Positions 8,688 through 17,180 of a stretch of DNA of 64,000 nt are shown piece by piece. The notes under the pieces are model-generated. The model had not been told where the DNA came from. It saw only the letters and a list, made by a program, of their open reading frames with translations, and searched no databases. Both the position numbers and the translations under genes were made by a program. Origin of the DNA: Kiritimatiellia bacterium (GTDB taxonomy: Bacteria; Verrucomicrobiota; Kiritimatiellia; UBA8416; JABMPJ01); assembly GCA_016783675.1 (NCBI GenBank), contig JADHWE010000003.1, positions 1-64,000 of the forward strand, written 5' to 3'. The number at the start of each line of letters is the position of its first letter. The stretch's first letter is position 1.

Positions 8688-8945
8688 TCAGTCGGATGAA
8701 CCATACTTCTCGCGGTAGAGCGCCGCGGCGATGGCCACGGCGACACGGTCGTGATCGGCAGCGGCCTTGGTGTCGGTGTCCGGGAACACCTTCGCCAGGA
8801 GCTCCAACACGCGCGGCAGCGCGGCGATGAAGGTACTGATCATCACCAGCGACACAAACACGATGATCATGCCGGCAATCGAGACGGACACCCCATTGGG
8901 CTCCGATGTCACAACGCTCTGCCATCCTGCTGAAATACTGTTCAT
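8688..8945 (-). CDS. oadG: Decarboxylase gamma subunit (OadG-like small membrane protein)
   Basis: An 85-residue protein with one N-terminal transmembrane helix (SIAGMIIVFVSLVMISTFIA) and a soluble tail ending AVAIAAALYREKYGSSD. This matches the size and layout of OadG subunits, which assemble the alpha and beta subunits. ATG at 8945 follows an AGGAG about 11 bases upstream. It is first in the decarboxylase operon, so the promoter should lie between 8946 and 9141. The sequence is poorly conserved in this family, so context carries much of the assignment. Confidence 0.8.
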   Translation of the reverse strand: MNSISAGWQSVVTSEPNGVSVSIAGMIIVFVSLVMISTFIAALPRVLELLAKVFPDTDTKAAADHDRVAVAIAAALYREKYGSSD

Positions 8946-9141
8946 GTAAGTACTACTCCTCGCCCATCTCTCCCGCAAATTCGTAAACCAGGAATAGTGC
9001 CCTTTCTTCTGCAAGAAGGCAAGCGAGGGAATCGGGGAGAGGTGTTTCGACGGTGGCTGGAACGGCGGCAGAAAATGGCGAGTGGCGGGCGGCTGAGCGG
9101 TGTGCTATGAATGCGGGACGCATCCAATTATGGAGGAAAGC

Positions 9142-9804
9142 ATGCTCAAGAAACTGGCGATGAAACTGAAGATGATGGCGGAGGGGCAGGGGTCTTTTGA
9201 CCCGTCGACGATTGGTGATCCACTTGCGCTGCACACGGAATGGACGCCGGCACGGAGCGGCGGGGCCAGTTTTCGGACGCACAAGCTGGCGCCCGTGAGC
9301 ACGAACCGGCTGGAGTTTCGAGCGTCAGCGGGGGCCAAGCTCTTCTACCTGCTGTTTCTTCTCATTGGCGTCGGGGTGCTCGTGGGATTCACGTTTGCCG
9401 TGGTTGCCGGAAAAGGACCGGGTTTAGGACCGGGGTTGATCGTTCCGTTCCTCGTGGGCACCGTTTTCGCGTGCCTGGGCGGTGGAATGCTCTACTTCGG
9501 TACGGCGCCGATCGTGTTCGACGCGCGCAAGGGCTATTTCTGGAAGGGCAAGAAAGCGCCTGACGAAGTGTTCAGCAAGAGCTCCATCAAGCACCTCGCC
9601 AAGCTCGAAGAAATCCACGCCCTGCAGCTCATCTCCGAGTACTGCCGCAGCGACAAGAGCTCCTATTACAGCTACGAGTTGAATCTTGTCCTCAAAGATG
9701 GCACAAGGATCAACGTCGTCGACCACGGCAACCAGGCCAAGCTCCGCGAGGACGCTGCCACGCTTTCCGAGTTTCTGGACACGCCGATATGGGATGCTAT
9801 CTAG
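9142..9804 (+). CDS. Hypothetical two-TM membrane protein
   Basis: No family recognised. ATG at 9142 is preferred because GGAGG sits at 9132-9136. The 220-residue product begins with a basic segment (MLKKLAMKLKMM). Two hydrophobic helices follow at roughly residues 67-88 and 95-120, the first beginning FYLLFLLIGVGVLVGFTFA. The remainder is a soluble domain of about 100 residues with YSYELNLVLKDG. The architecture resembles small inner-membrane proteins with a cytosolic beta domain, but this is only a resemblance. It is divergent from the decarboxylase operon. Confidence 0.7.
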   Translation: MLKKLAMKLKMMAEGQGSFDPSTIGDPLALHTEWTPARSGGASFRTHKLAPVSTNRLEFRASAGAKLFYLLFLLIGVGVLVGFTFAVVAGKGPGLGPGLIVPFLVGTVFACLGGGMLYFGTAPIVFDARKGYFWKGKKAPDEVFSKSSIKHLAKLEEIHALQLISEYCRSDKSSYYSYELNLVLKDGTRINVVDHGNQAKLREDAATLSEFLDTPIWDAI

Positions 9805-9837
9805 TGTAGTGATGGGGAAGTTCACACACGCATTGCT

Positions 9838-9925
9838 TGTCATTTCGAGCGGAGCGTAGCGGAGTCGAGAAATCTCCAATGCGTTGAACGCCACGGAGAT
9901 CCCTCGACTTCGCTCGGGATGACAT
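9838..9925. repeat. Imperfect inverted repeat (hairpin-forming intergenic element)
   Basis: The left arm at about 9838-9876 (TGTCATTTCGAGCGGAGCGT...) pairs imperfectly with the right arm at about 9895-9925 (CCCTCGACTTCGCTCGGGAT...). The element sits between two plus-strand genes in the 260-base gap 9805-10064, which holds no supported gene. It resembles dispersed palindromic elements; no T-run marks it as a classic terminator. Copy number in the genome cannot be seen here. Confidence 0.6.
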
Positions 9926-10064
9926 TGTTGAGGTCTTCTGTGGGCGGTCTTGGCAATCATGACACTGGCGGGGCTGCCTTAGGGCCAATGGTGTACTTGT
10001 CGCCTGTCTGCCTGAGGCGTATACTCTGGTCGCGCTATGGGTGAGACCGGGAGTAGAAGAGACT

Positions 10065-11534
10065 ATGAAGAAGATTTTGAAGAAGATTGGAAAAGTGCTG
10101 GGGCGGGTTGTTCTGGCGGCTGTGGTGTTGTTGGCTGTGATCCTGGCGATCGCGCCGAACGTGGCGGTGAAAGTGGTCAATGCCAAGGCGGGCGACTTCG
10201 TGAAAGCCGAGGTGTCGATCAAAGACATCGATCTCAACCTGTTTCGCGGCTACGTCGAGATTGAGGGCCTGAGTGTGGGGCAGCCGGAGGGGTTTGAGGG
10301 CGACCCGTTGCTCGAACTGTCGCATGCGCATGTGAAGATCAACGTGGGCTCCCTCATGAAGCAGCCCATTGTGATCAGCGACGTTGTTGTTGAAGGGCTC
10401 TCCGCCACCATCATCAAGAATGCCGATGGCGTGATGAATGTCGAGAAACTCGCCAAGACCCCGCCGGAACCCAAAGAGGAAGAGCCTGAGGAAGAGAAGA
10501 AGCCCGCCGGCGAACCGCCTGCCGTGGCGTTGGACAGCCTCCTGGTCGAGAACTTGAAGGTGCGCTACGTGGATTCTTCGTTTGACGACAAGGAGCCGCT
10601 TGACGTCGGTGTGACCAATCTCGTGTTGTCCGTTACGGATATCCTCTTCGATACGGCCGCCAATCCGGCGCGCATGCTGCCCGGTCGCGTGAAACTGACC
10701 AGCAGGATCACCCAGGGCAAGTCGGCCGACGCGCACCTGGGTGCCATCGCACGGCTCGGTGTCCTGAGCACGAACGTTCCCGCCGTGAATGCGGGCGTGC
10801 GCCTGTCCGGTCTCGATCTGAATGTGGTTGACCCCGTATTGCCGCCGGGAATCGGCACGAGCATTTCCGCCGTACTCGGCGGGAGCTGCCTGGATGTGGA
10901 GGCGGATATTTCGATGTCGTCGGAGGTCCAGGATATCGACGCGGTACTCGTCAATAAAAGCATTCGACTGCCGCTGCCGACCGGTGGTGGCTTCGACAAC
11001 ATTATGGCCGATTTGGGTAAGCTGCTTACCGCGCGCTTGGCGGGGCAGGTCACTGCCGTGGCGGGCAATGTCGGCGAGGCCGGCCTGGAAGTGGCTGGTA
11101 CGGCAGCGGAATCAGCGCTGGCCGTGGGCAAAGGCGCAGGCAAACTCGTAGGAAACATAGGCGGCGGACTGCTCAACATAGGCAAGGGCGCGATCAAAGG
11201 CGATATCAAGTCGGTGGGCGCGGCGCTGAAAGATACCACGGTTGGCTCAGTCAAGGATGCCGTCAGCACGGTGACCGACACCGCCGCGACAGCGGTTAGC
11301 GGCGTAGGTGACGCCGCAAGCAAGGGGCTCGGGGCCGCCAGTGCCGAGGCGTGGCGCACGAACGCACCGGCGCGTTGGGCGACATCATGGGAAACCGTTG
11401 TCACCGTAGTGGATAACATGCCGTATCCGACGGCAGATGAACCGAAGAAGGAAGCGGAAGCGGAACCCGCCGAAGCAACCGCACCGGAAGAAGTGGTCGA
11501 AGAGGCGGCTGAGCCTACACAGGATGCCGAATGA
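10065..11534 (+). CDS. AsmA-like/DUF748-like envelope protein
   Basis: A 489-residue protein with an N-terminal membrane anchor (about residues 13-35, after MKKILKKIGK). It continues with a beta-rich AsmA-like N-terminal segment (VSIKDIDLNLFRGYVEIEGL) that is typical of AsmA/TamB-related proteins of the inner-membrane/periplasm interface. The C-terminal third is low-complexity: Gly/Ala/Val-rich repeats, then an Ala/Glu/Pro-rich acidic tail. ATG at 10065 fits the MKK start; GTG at 10041 is in frame. It overlaps the following lipoprotein hydrolase by four bases (ATGA), so the two are translationally coupled. Function unproven; AsmA relatives act in envelope lipid homeostasis. Confidence 0.7.
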   Translation: MKKILKKIGKVLGRVVLAAVVLLAVILAIAPNVAVKVVNAKAGDFVKAEVSIKDIDLNLFRGYVEIEGLSVGQPEGFEGDPLLELSHAHVKINVGSLMKQPIVISDVVVEGLSATIIKNADGVMNVEKLAKTPPEPKEEEPEEEKKPAGEPPAVALDSLLVENLKVRYVDSSFDDKEPLDVGVTNLVLSVTDILFDTAANPARMLPGRVKLTSRITQGKSADAHLGAIARLGVLSTNVPAVNAGVRLSGLDLNVVDPVLPPGIGTSISAVLGGSCLDVEADISMSSEVQDIDAVLVNKSIRLPLPTGGGFDNIMADLGKLLTARLAGQVTAVAGNVGEAGLEVAGTAAESALAVGKGAGKLVGNIGGGLLNIGKGAIKGDIKSVGAALKDTTVGSVKDAVSTVTDTAATAVSGVGDAASKGLGAASAEAWRTNAPARWATSWETVVTVVDNMPYPTADEPKKEAEAEPAEATAPEEVVEEAAEPTQDAE

Positions 11535-12706
11535 CACGTTGGCTGCGTCTGCTGCTCTGCCTCGCGTTGTTGCTCCCGCTGGTCGGGTGCGACGACGATG
11601 ATGACTCTCCTTCCTCGGGCGCCCTCGTCAAGGTGGAGTACCTGGGCGATGTCTCGCCCGCAACCATCCCGCAGCTCCTGGCCATTGCCGGGGTCCAACT
11701 CGATCTTGAACTGAAGTTTGCTGTTGGTGTCTACCGGATTCACTACACGACGCGTGACATCGATGGGGACACGATTGAGGTATCGGGCGCCATGTTCGTT
11801 CCCATCGGCGCACCGGCAGCGCCGTTCGCATGCACGCAGCACGGGACACAGACTCTGCGGCACAATGTCGCTTCGACCACGCCTCTTATCTACGGCGCCG
11901 ACGCGCTGATGATGGCCGCGGAGGGATACGTGGCCTGTTCGCCGGACTACATCGGCTACGGATCATCAACCGAGCCGCACCCCTATCTCCATGCCGGTAC
12001 GTCGGCCGGAACGGTGCTGGATGCCATTCGTGCCGGAAAGCGCTTCTGCAAACGCAACGATGTTGAGCTGGATGGGCGTCTCTTCCTGGTGGGCTACTCG
12101 CAGGGCGGGTACGTGACGCTGGCCGCGCAGCGCGCAATCGAGGAGGGGGCCAGCGTGGGATTGGATCTCACGGCCGTGGCCTCGCTGTCGGGTGCCTATG
12201 ACCTGGTCGGAATCGTCGACATCATGCTGGCCAACCCTAACGATGATGACGTGGTACTGGCTGCGTACTTCATCACAGCCTACAACGACATCTATGGTTG
12301 GGGGCGTCTCAGCGAAATCTTTCGCTCGCCCTACGACGCGCTGGTAACGGGGCTGTTCGACGGAACGCGCTCGTTTGCAGACATCAGAGCGGTGTTGGCG
12401 CCGACGGTCGGGGGCCTGCTCGATCCCAGCTTTGTGGGCCGTTACCTGCGCGGCGAGGAGCCTGAAGTGCGGGGTGCCATCGCCGAGAACGCCTTGCTCG
12501 ACTGGACGCCCCGGGCGCCGCTGCGACTCTTCCACGGCAGCGCGGACACGACGGTCCCTTACATCAACGCGGTTACGGCTCTCGACACGTTCAACCAGCG
12601 TGGCGCTGCGGACGTCCGACTCATCACCCTCAACGGCCTCGGCCATGAACCCGGCATAGAAGCCGCGATTGAGCCGACATTGGCGTGGTTCAGGTCGATG
12701 AAGTAG
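11531..12706 (+). CDS. Lipoprotein alpha/beta hydrolase (secretory-lipase-like)
   Basis: A 391-residue protein with a clear lipoprotein signal: hydrophobic leader, lipobox LVGC at about residues 17-20, then an aspartate run (DDDDD), which hints at inner-membrane retention. The alpha/beta hydrolase fold shows the nucleophile elbow G-Y-S-Q-G-G, the acid loop FHGSADTTVPY and the histidine loop GLGHEPG, completing a Ser-Asp-His triad. It is probably an esterase or lipase acting in the periplasm. The ATG overlaps the stop of the AsmA-like gene. Substrate unknown. Confidence 0.85.
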   Translation: MTRWLRLLLCLALLLPLVGCDDDDDSPSSGALVKVEYLGDVSPATIPQLLAIAGVQLDLELKFAVGVYRIHYTTRDIDGDTIEVSGAMFVPIGAPAAPFACTQHGTQTLRHNVASTTPLIYGADALMMAAEGYVACSPDYIGYGSSTEPHPYLHAGTSAGTVLDAIRAGKRFCKRNDVELDGRLFLVGYSQGGYVTLAAQRAIEEGASVGLDLTAVASLSGAYDLVGIVDIMLANPNDDDVVLAAYFITAYNDIYGWGRLSEIFRSPYDALVTGLFDGTRSFADIRAVLAPTVGGLLDPSFVGRYLRGEEPEVRGAIAENALLDWTPRAPLRLFHGSADTTVPYINAVTALDTFNQRGAADVRLITLNGLGHEPGIEAAIEPTLAWFRSMK

Positions 12707-12805
12707 ACCGCCAATTGGCGTGACTTGTACGGTGTATTTGTGCTTATATCACTCGTTTTGCGGGCCAATTCTGTCCTGCATCAACTCACAACAGTGGAGA
12801 AGACA

Positions 12806-14098
12806 ATGAAAACCTTGGCCGTTCGGCTGCATGGGATGAAGGATTTGAGACTGGAAGCGTTCGAGCTTCCGCCGATCCAAGAGGGCGAAATCCTCGCGAA
12901 GATTGTTTCGGACAGCATTTGCATGTCGTCCTACAAGGCGGCAAAACAGGGACCACAGCACAAGCGTGTTCCAGACGATGTCGCGGAAAACCCAATCATC
13001 ATCGGCCACGAATTCTGCGGCGAGATTGTCGAGGTCGGCGCGAAGTGGGCGGACAAGTTCAAGGCGGGCGACAAGTTCTCGATCCAGCCTGCCATGAACG
13101 ATGAAAGCGGACCCGTCGGCATCCTGTCGGCTCCGGGCTACTCCTACCAGCACATCGGCGGTGATGCGCAGTATATCGTCATTCCGGAAGCGGTCATGAT
13201 CAACAACTGCCTGCTTCCGTTCGACGGCGAAGCTTTCTACCAGGGCTCGCTGGCCGAGCCGGTGTCGTGCATCGTCGGTGGCTTTCACGCCAACTACCAC
13301 ACCACGCCGGGCAGCTATGTCCACGATATGGGCATTGTCGAAGGCGGCGCGATGGCGCTGCTCGCGGGCGTCGGCCCGATGGGTCTTGGTGCGATCGACT
13401 ATGCCATCCATTGCGACCGCAAACCGTCGCTGCTGGTCGTAACGGACATCGATACCGCCCGCCTTGAGCGCGCGGCTTCGATCTATACCGTCGAGGAGGC
13501 CAAGGCCAACGGCGTCGAGCTGATCTACGTGAACACCGCTGAGGAAGGGAAAGGCGTCGACTACCTGAAGTCGCTCACCCCGAACGGCGAAGGTTTCAAC
13601 GATGTGTTCGTCTATGCGCCCGTTCGGCCGGTGATCGAGCAGGCCGACAAGCTCCTGGCGTTTGATGGCTGCCTGAACTTCTTTGCCGGGCCGACCGATC
13701 CGGCGTTTGCGGCCGAGTTCAACTTCTACAATGTTCACTATGCCGCAACGCACGTGGTTGGAACCAGTGGTGGAAACACCGACGACATGATCGAGTCGCT
13801 CAAAATGATGGAGGAGGGCAAGCTGCACCCCTCCACCATGATTACGCATGTGGGCGGCCTTGATGCGGTCATCGAGACCACGTTGAACCTGCCGAACATT
13901 CCCGGTGGCAAGAAGCTGGTCTACACCGGCATCTCGATGCCGCTTGTAGCGCTGGATGACCTCGCCGAATTGGGCGGGGACAATCCCATCCATGCCGAAT
14001 TGGCGACGATTGTCGCGAAGCACAACGGGCTCTGGTCCGCCGAGGCGGAGGCCTTCCTGCTTGAAAACGCGCCGAGTATTGAATCAACTTTGGAGTAG
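12806..14098 (+). CDS. Zinc-binding MDR dehydrogenase (polyol / sugar-phosphate type)
   Basis: A 430-residue medium-chain dehydrogenase. GHEFCGEIVEVG is the Zn-binding GHE motif, and AGVGPMGLGAIDYA is the NAD(P)-binding glycine motif. It is larger than the usual roughly 350 residues, as in L-sorbose-1-phosphate reductase-like and related members. ATG at 12806 is chosen (GTGGAGA upstream). It is the first gene of a four-gene operon, separated from the SDR gene by only three bases. The context points to interconversion of a polyol or sugar feeding the GHMP kinase; the substrate cannot be read from sequence. Confidence 0.85.
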   Translation: MKTLAVRLHGMKDLRLEAFELPPIQEGEILAKIVSDSICMSSYKAAKQGPQHKRVPDDVAENPIIIGHEFCGEIVEVGAKWADKFKAGDKFSIQPAMNDESGPVGILSAPGYSYQHIGGDAQYIVIPEAVMINNCLLPFDGEAFYQGSLAEPVSCIVGGFHANYHTTPGSYVHDMGIVEGGAMALLAGVGPMGLGAIDYAIHCDRKPSLLVVTDIDTARLERAASIYTVEEAKANGVELIYVNTAEEGKGVDYLKSLTPNGEGFNDVFVYAPVRPVIEQADKLLAFDGCLNFFAGPTDPAFAAEFNFYNVHYAATHVVGTSGGNTDDMIESLKMMEEGKLHPSTMITHVGGLDAVIETTLNLPNIPGGKKLVYTGISMPLVALDDLAELGGDNPIHAELATIVAKHNGLWSAEAEAFLLENAPSIESTLE

Positions 14099-14101
14099 AC
14101 A

Positions 14102-15187
14102 ATGGATAGTGCCGAGAAGACAGGAACAAGTGTTGTAGTCCGCATGACGTGTGCACGCGAGATGGCGGCGTTGGGTAACCCCTTGCTGCCGCCCTGTGTA
14201 CGGGTGCCGAGTGAGGCCGGCGAAGCCGAGGTACGTTGTGATGATGGCTCCGAGAGCATTGTGGCGGCGGCCGTGACCGACTTCATCCGGAAGCATCGCT
14301 GCCTGCCGCGCACCGTCGGTGTGGAAGGCGGGCCTCAGTTTGAAGTGACGCCGGCACGCGAAGGGCGCCTGGGTGGCTGTGTGGCAATGGTGACCGGAAG
14401 CGCGCAGGGCTTCGGCAAGGGCATCGCCGAGGAGATGGCCGCGGCCGGCGCTTTGATTGTCGTCGCCGATCTGAACGCCGAGCTGGGCGAGGCCGTAGCA
14501 GCGGAGCTGTGCGAGAAGCATGGCGAGCAGGCGGCGGTCTTCTGCAGCGCCAACGTGACGGACAGCGACTCGTTGAACGCCTGTGTCGAGGCGGCGGTGG
14601 CCGCATTCGGCGGGTTGGACATTCTCGTGGCCAACGCCGGTGTGCTGAAGGCCGGCGGGCTCGACGAGATGGATGAGGCCGCGTTTGACTTCGTCACCAG
14701 CGTCAACTACAAGGGTTACTTCCTATGTACGCAGGCGGTTGTGCCGGTTATGAAACTGCAGAACCGGATCTGTGCCGACTGGTTCATGGACATCGTCCAG
14801 GTCAACTCCAAGTCGGGACTGGAAGGCAGTCGCCGTAACTTTGCCTATGCGGGCGGGAAGTTTGGCGGGATCGGACTGACCCAGTCGTTTGCGCTGGAAC
14901 TGGTTGCCCACCACATCAAGGTGAACTCGGTCTGCCCGGGCAACTTCTTCGAAGGGCCGCTCTGGTCCGATCCGGAGAAGGGGCTGTTCGTCCAATACCT
15001 GAACGCCGGCAAGGTGCCGGGTGCAACGACGGTTGAAGAGGTGCGGGAGTTCTACCTCTCGCAGGTACCCATGCACCGCGGCTGCTCGCCGCGCGACGTA
15101 ACCATCGCGATCTTCTATCTGCATGAACAGCAGTACGAAACCGGCCAGGCCCTGCCGGTGACCGGTGGCCAGGTGATGCTCAACTAG
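14102..15187 (+). CDS. Short-chain dehydrogenase (SDR) with about 90-residue N-terminal extension
   Basis: A 361-residue NAD(P)-dependent oxidoreductase. The SDR core starts near residue 92. Visible are the cofactor motif TGSAQGFGKG (about 98-107), VANAGVL (NAG motif), and the catalytic YAGGK (YxxxK). The N-terminal 90 residues are not part of a standard SDR and show no motif I know; they may be a remnant or an added domain, as in fused aldolase/SDR proteins. It lies three bases after the MDR gene and 15 before the kinase, so it is almost certainly co-transcribed. Probably acts on a sugar, polyol or uronate. Confidence 0.85.
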   Translation: MDSAEKTGTSVVVRMTCAREMAALGNPLLPPCVRVPSEAGEAEVRCDDGSESIVAAAVTDFIRKHRCLPRTVGVEGGPQFEVTPAREGRLGGCVAMVTGSAQGFGKGIAEEMAAAGALIVVADLNAELGEAVAAELCEKHGEQAAVFCSANVTDSDSLNACVEAAVAAFGGLDILVANAGVLKAGGLDEMDEAAFDFVTSVNYKGYFLCTQAVVPVMKLQNRICADWFMDIVQVNSKSGLEGSRRNFAYAGGKFGGIGLTQSFALELVAHHIKVNSVCPGNFFEGPLWSDPEKGLFVQYLNAGKVPGATTVEEVREFYLSQVPMHRGCSPRDVTIAIFYLHEQQYETGQALPVTGGQVMLN

Positions 15188-15202
15188 CGAAGGCAACGTC
15201 CA

Positions 15203-16225
15203 GTGATCATTCGCAGAAAAGCTTACCCGCGCGGCGGGTTGGTGGGGAACCCGTCGGATGGGTACTTCGGCAAGACGATTGCGTTCAGCTTTCGGAACTT
15301 CCACGCGGAAGTTGTCCTCTACGAGTCGCCGGAGATTGAGATCCTGCCTAACACGCGTGATCACTCTGTGTTCAAGAGCATGTCCCATCTCGCCGAAGAC
15401 GTTAACCTGTTCGGTTATTACGGCGGGATCCGGCTGCTCAAGGCGACGATCAAGCTGTTCTATGATTACTGCCGCGATACCGGCATTGAGCTGCCGGTGC
15501 GGAACTTCACGATCCGGTACGATTCAAACATTCCGCATCTGGTGGGGTTGGCCGGGTCGTCCGCGATCATCAGCGCCTGCATGCGCGCCTTGCGGGCGTT
15601 TTTCGGGGTGACGATTCCCCGTCCGATCGAGGCCAACCTGATCCTTGCGGTCGAGACGGAGGAGCTGAACATCTCGGCCGGATTGCAGGATCGCGTGGCG
15701 CAGGTCTATCGTGGGTTGGTCTACATGGACTTCGACAAAGAGCTCATGGATCGCCAGGGCTACGGCCGCTACGAGCCGCTCGATCCGACGCTTTTGCCAC
15801 CACTGTACGTGGCCTACCGGGCGGACCTGTCCGAGGGTTCCGAAATATTCCACAGCGACCTGAAGGAGCGGTTCACCCGCGGCGATGCAACGGTGGTGGA
15901 TGCGGTGCGCTTCTGGGCCGACCTCACGCAGCAGGTGCGCGACATGCTCCTGGCAGGCGAAGGCGAGGGGATCGGCCCGCTGCTCAACGCCAACTATGAC
16001 CGGCGCGCATCGCTCTGCCGCATCTCCGATGGAAACCAGCGCATGGTGGATGCCGCGCGCTCACTTGGTGCCAGTGCGAAGTTCACCGGATCGGGTGGCG
16101 CGATCGTGGGCACATACGACAATGAGAACACGTACGACAAGCTGTGCGCGACCCTTGAACCCATGGGGATCAAGGTTCTGAAGCCGGAGATCACCGTCGC
16201 GGCGGGAGGGTTGAATGAAAGTTAG
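15203..16225 (+). CDS. GHMP kinase, glucuronokinase-like
   Basis: A 340-residue GHMP-superfamily kinase that resembles plant glucuronokinase, which makes glucuronate-1-phosphate from glucuronate and ATP. Resemblance runs along the length: GLVGNPSDGYFGKTI near residue 12, GYYGGIRLL, the GHMP motif GLAGSSA (about 115-121), LQDRVAQVYRGLVYMDF and the C-terminal FTGSGGA motif. The start is GTG at 15203, with a weak GAAGG site. It overlaps the next gene, a UTP-sugar-1-phosphate uridylyltransferase, by 11 bases. The pair could convert a free sugar or uronate to a UDP-sugar. The comparison is from memory of the family; another anomeric sugar kinase specificity is possible. Confidence 0.82.
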   Translation: MIIRRKAYPRGGLVGNPSDGYFGKTIAFSFRNFHAEVVLYESPEIEILPNTRDHSVFKSMSHLAEDVNLFGYYGGIRLLKATIKLFYDYCRDTGIELPVRNFTIRYDSNIPHLVGLAGSSAIISACMRALRAFFGVTIPRPIEANLILAVETEELNISAGLQDRVAQVYRGLVYMDFDKELMDRQGYGRYEPLDPTLLPPLYVAYRADLSEGSEIFHSDLKERFTRGDATVVDAVRFWADLTQQVRDMLLAGEGEGIGPLLNANYDRRASLCRISDGNQRMVDAARSLGASAKFTGSGGAIVGTYDNENTYDKLCATLEPMGIKVLKPEITVAAGGLNES

Positions 16226-17090
16226 GAAAGCAGTCATACCGGCGGCCGGGTTCGGGACCCGTTTTCTGCCTGCCTCCAAGTCGCAGCCGAAGGAGATGCT
16301 TCCGATCGTGGACACGCCCGCCATCCAGTACGTGGTGGAGGAGGCGGTGGCCTCGGGCATCACGGATATCCTGATGGTGATCGGGAAAGGCAAGCGCGCC
16401 ATCGAGGAGCATTTCGACCGCAACTTCGAGTTGGAGTCCGAGCTGCAGGAGAAAAACAAACTCGAGGAGCTCGAGACGATTCGCCGAATCTCGAGCCTGG
16501 CGGATGTTCATTTCGTGTGGCAGAAGGAGCTGAACGGGCTGGGCGATGCGATCTACTGCGCGCGCCATCATGTTGGACGCGAACCGTTTGCTGTTCTGCT
16601 CGGCGATACACTCGTGCAGTCGCCCTCGCCGGTCACACAGCAGCTCCTCGACGTTTTTGAACGCTACCAGGAATCTGTCGTCGCCCTCGAAGAAGTGGAG
16701 CGGAGCAAGGTGACCCGCTACGGCATCATGGACGGCAAGAGCATCACGGACAACGTCTACCTCGTGAAGGATTTCATCGAGAAGCCGAGCGTGGAAGAGG
16801 CCCCGTCGAACCTGGCCATTGCAGGCCGATACGTGCTGACGTCGGACATCTTCGATCACATTGCCAACACGAAGCGGGGCAAAAACAACGAAATCCAGCT
16901 CACCGACGCGCTGCGGTTGCAGGTGGCCGGGCGTGCTGTCTACGGGGTCTGTTTCGACGGTCGCCGTCACGACATCGGCAACAAGCTCGATTTCATCAAG
17001 ACCAACATCGCCTTCGCGCTGCAGCGCGATGACATGCGCGATGCCCTGATGGAGTTCATGCAGGAAACGGTTGAGCAATCGAACAGTTGA
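16215..17090 (+). CDS. galU: UTP--glucose-1-phosphate uridylyltransferase (GalU-type)
   Basis: A 291-residue nucleotidyltransferase making UDP-sugars from UTP and sugar-1-phosphate. The N-terminal signature AAGFGTRFLPASKSQPKEML with PIVDTPAIQYVVEEA is the GalU family motif. FIEKPSVEEAPSNLAI and the final YGVCFDGRRHDIGNKLDF are also typical. The start ATG lies a few bases after GGGAGGG and inside the end of the kinase gene. It is the last gene of the operon and could supply UDP-glucose to the dehydrogenase at 1195-2850, or accept glucuronate-1-phosphate from the kinase if its specificity is broad. Confidence 0.92.
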   Translation: MKVRKAVIPAAGFGTRFLPASKSQPKEMLPIVDTPAIQYVVEEAVASGITDILMVIGKGKRAIEEHFDRNFELESELQEKNKLEELETIRRISSLADVHFVWQKELNGLGDAIYCARHHVGREPFAVLLGDTLVQSPSPVTQQLLDVFERYQESVVALEEVERSKVTRYGIMDGKSITDNVYLVKDFIEKPSVEEAPSNLAIAGRYVLTSDIFDHIANTKRGKNNEIQLTDALRLQVAGRAVYGVCFDGRRHDIGNKLDFIKTNIAFALQRDDMRDALMEFMQETVEQSNS

Positions 17091-17097
17091 ACGAGGT

Positions 17098-17170
17098 CCC
17101 CACCGGCCTTGTGCCGGTGGAACCCATGATCTTTCGAGTCATTCACTCCACCGGCCCAAGGCCAGTGGGG
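17098..17170. repeat. Long inverted repeat (24-base arms, two mismatches)
   Basis: Arms at 17098-17121 and 17147-17170 are reverse complements with about two mismatches in 24 bases. The left arm is itself a small palindrome (CCACCGGC-CTTGT-GCCGGTGG). The repeat lies directly after galU and before the small hypothetical gene, and could form a strong RNA hairpin or end the galU transcript. No T-tract follows. Confidence 0.75.
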
Positions 17171-17180
17171 GCGCAAATCG

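Noticed and set aside
12749-14023. 424-residue minus-strand open frame
   Set aside because: Antisense to the MDR dehydrogenase; no motifs.
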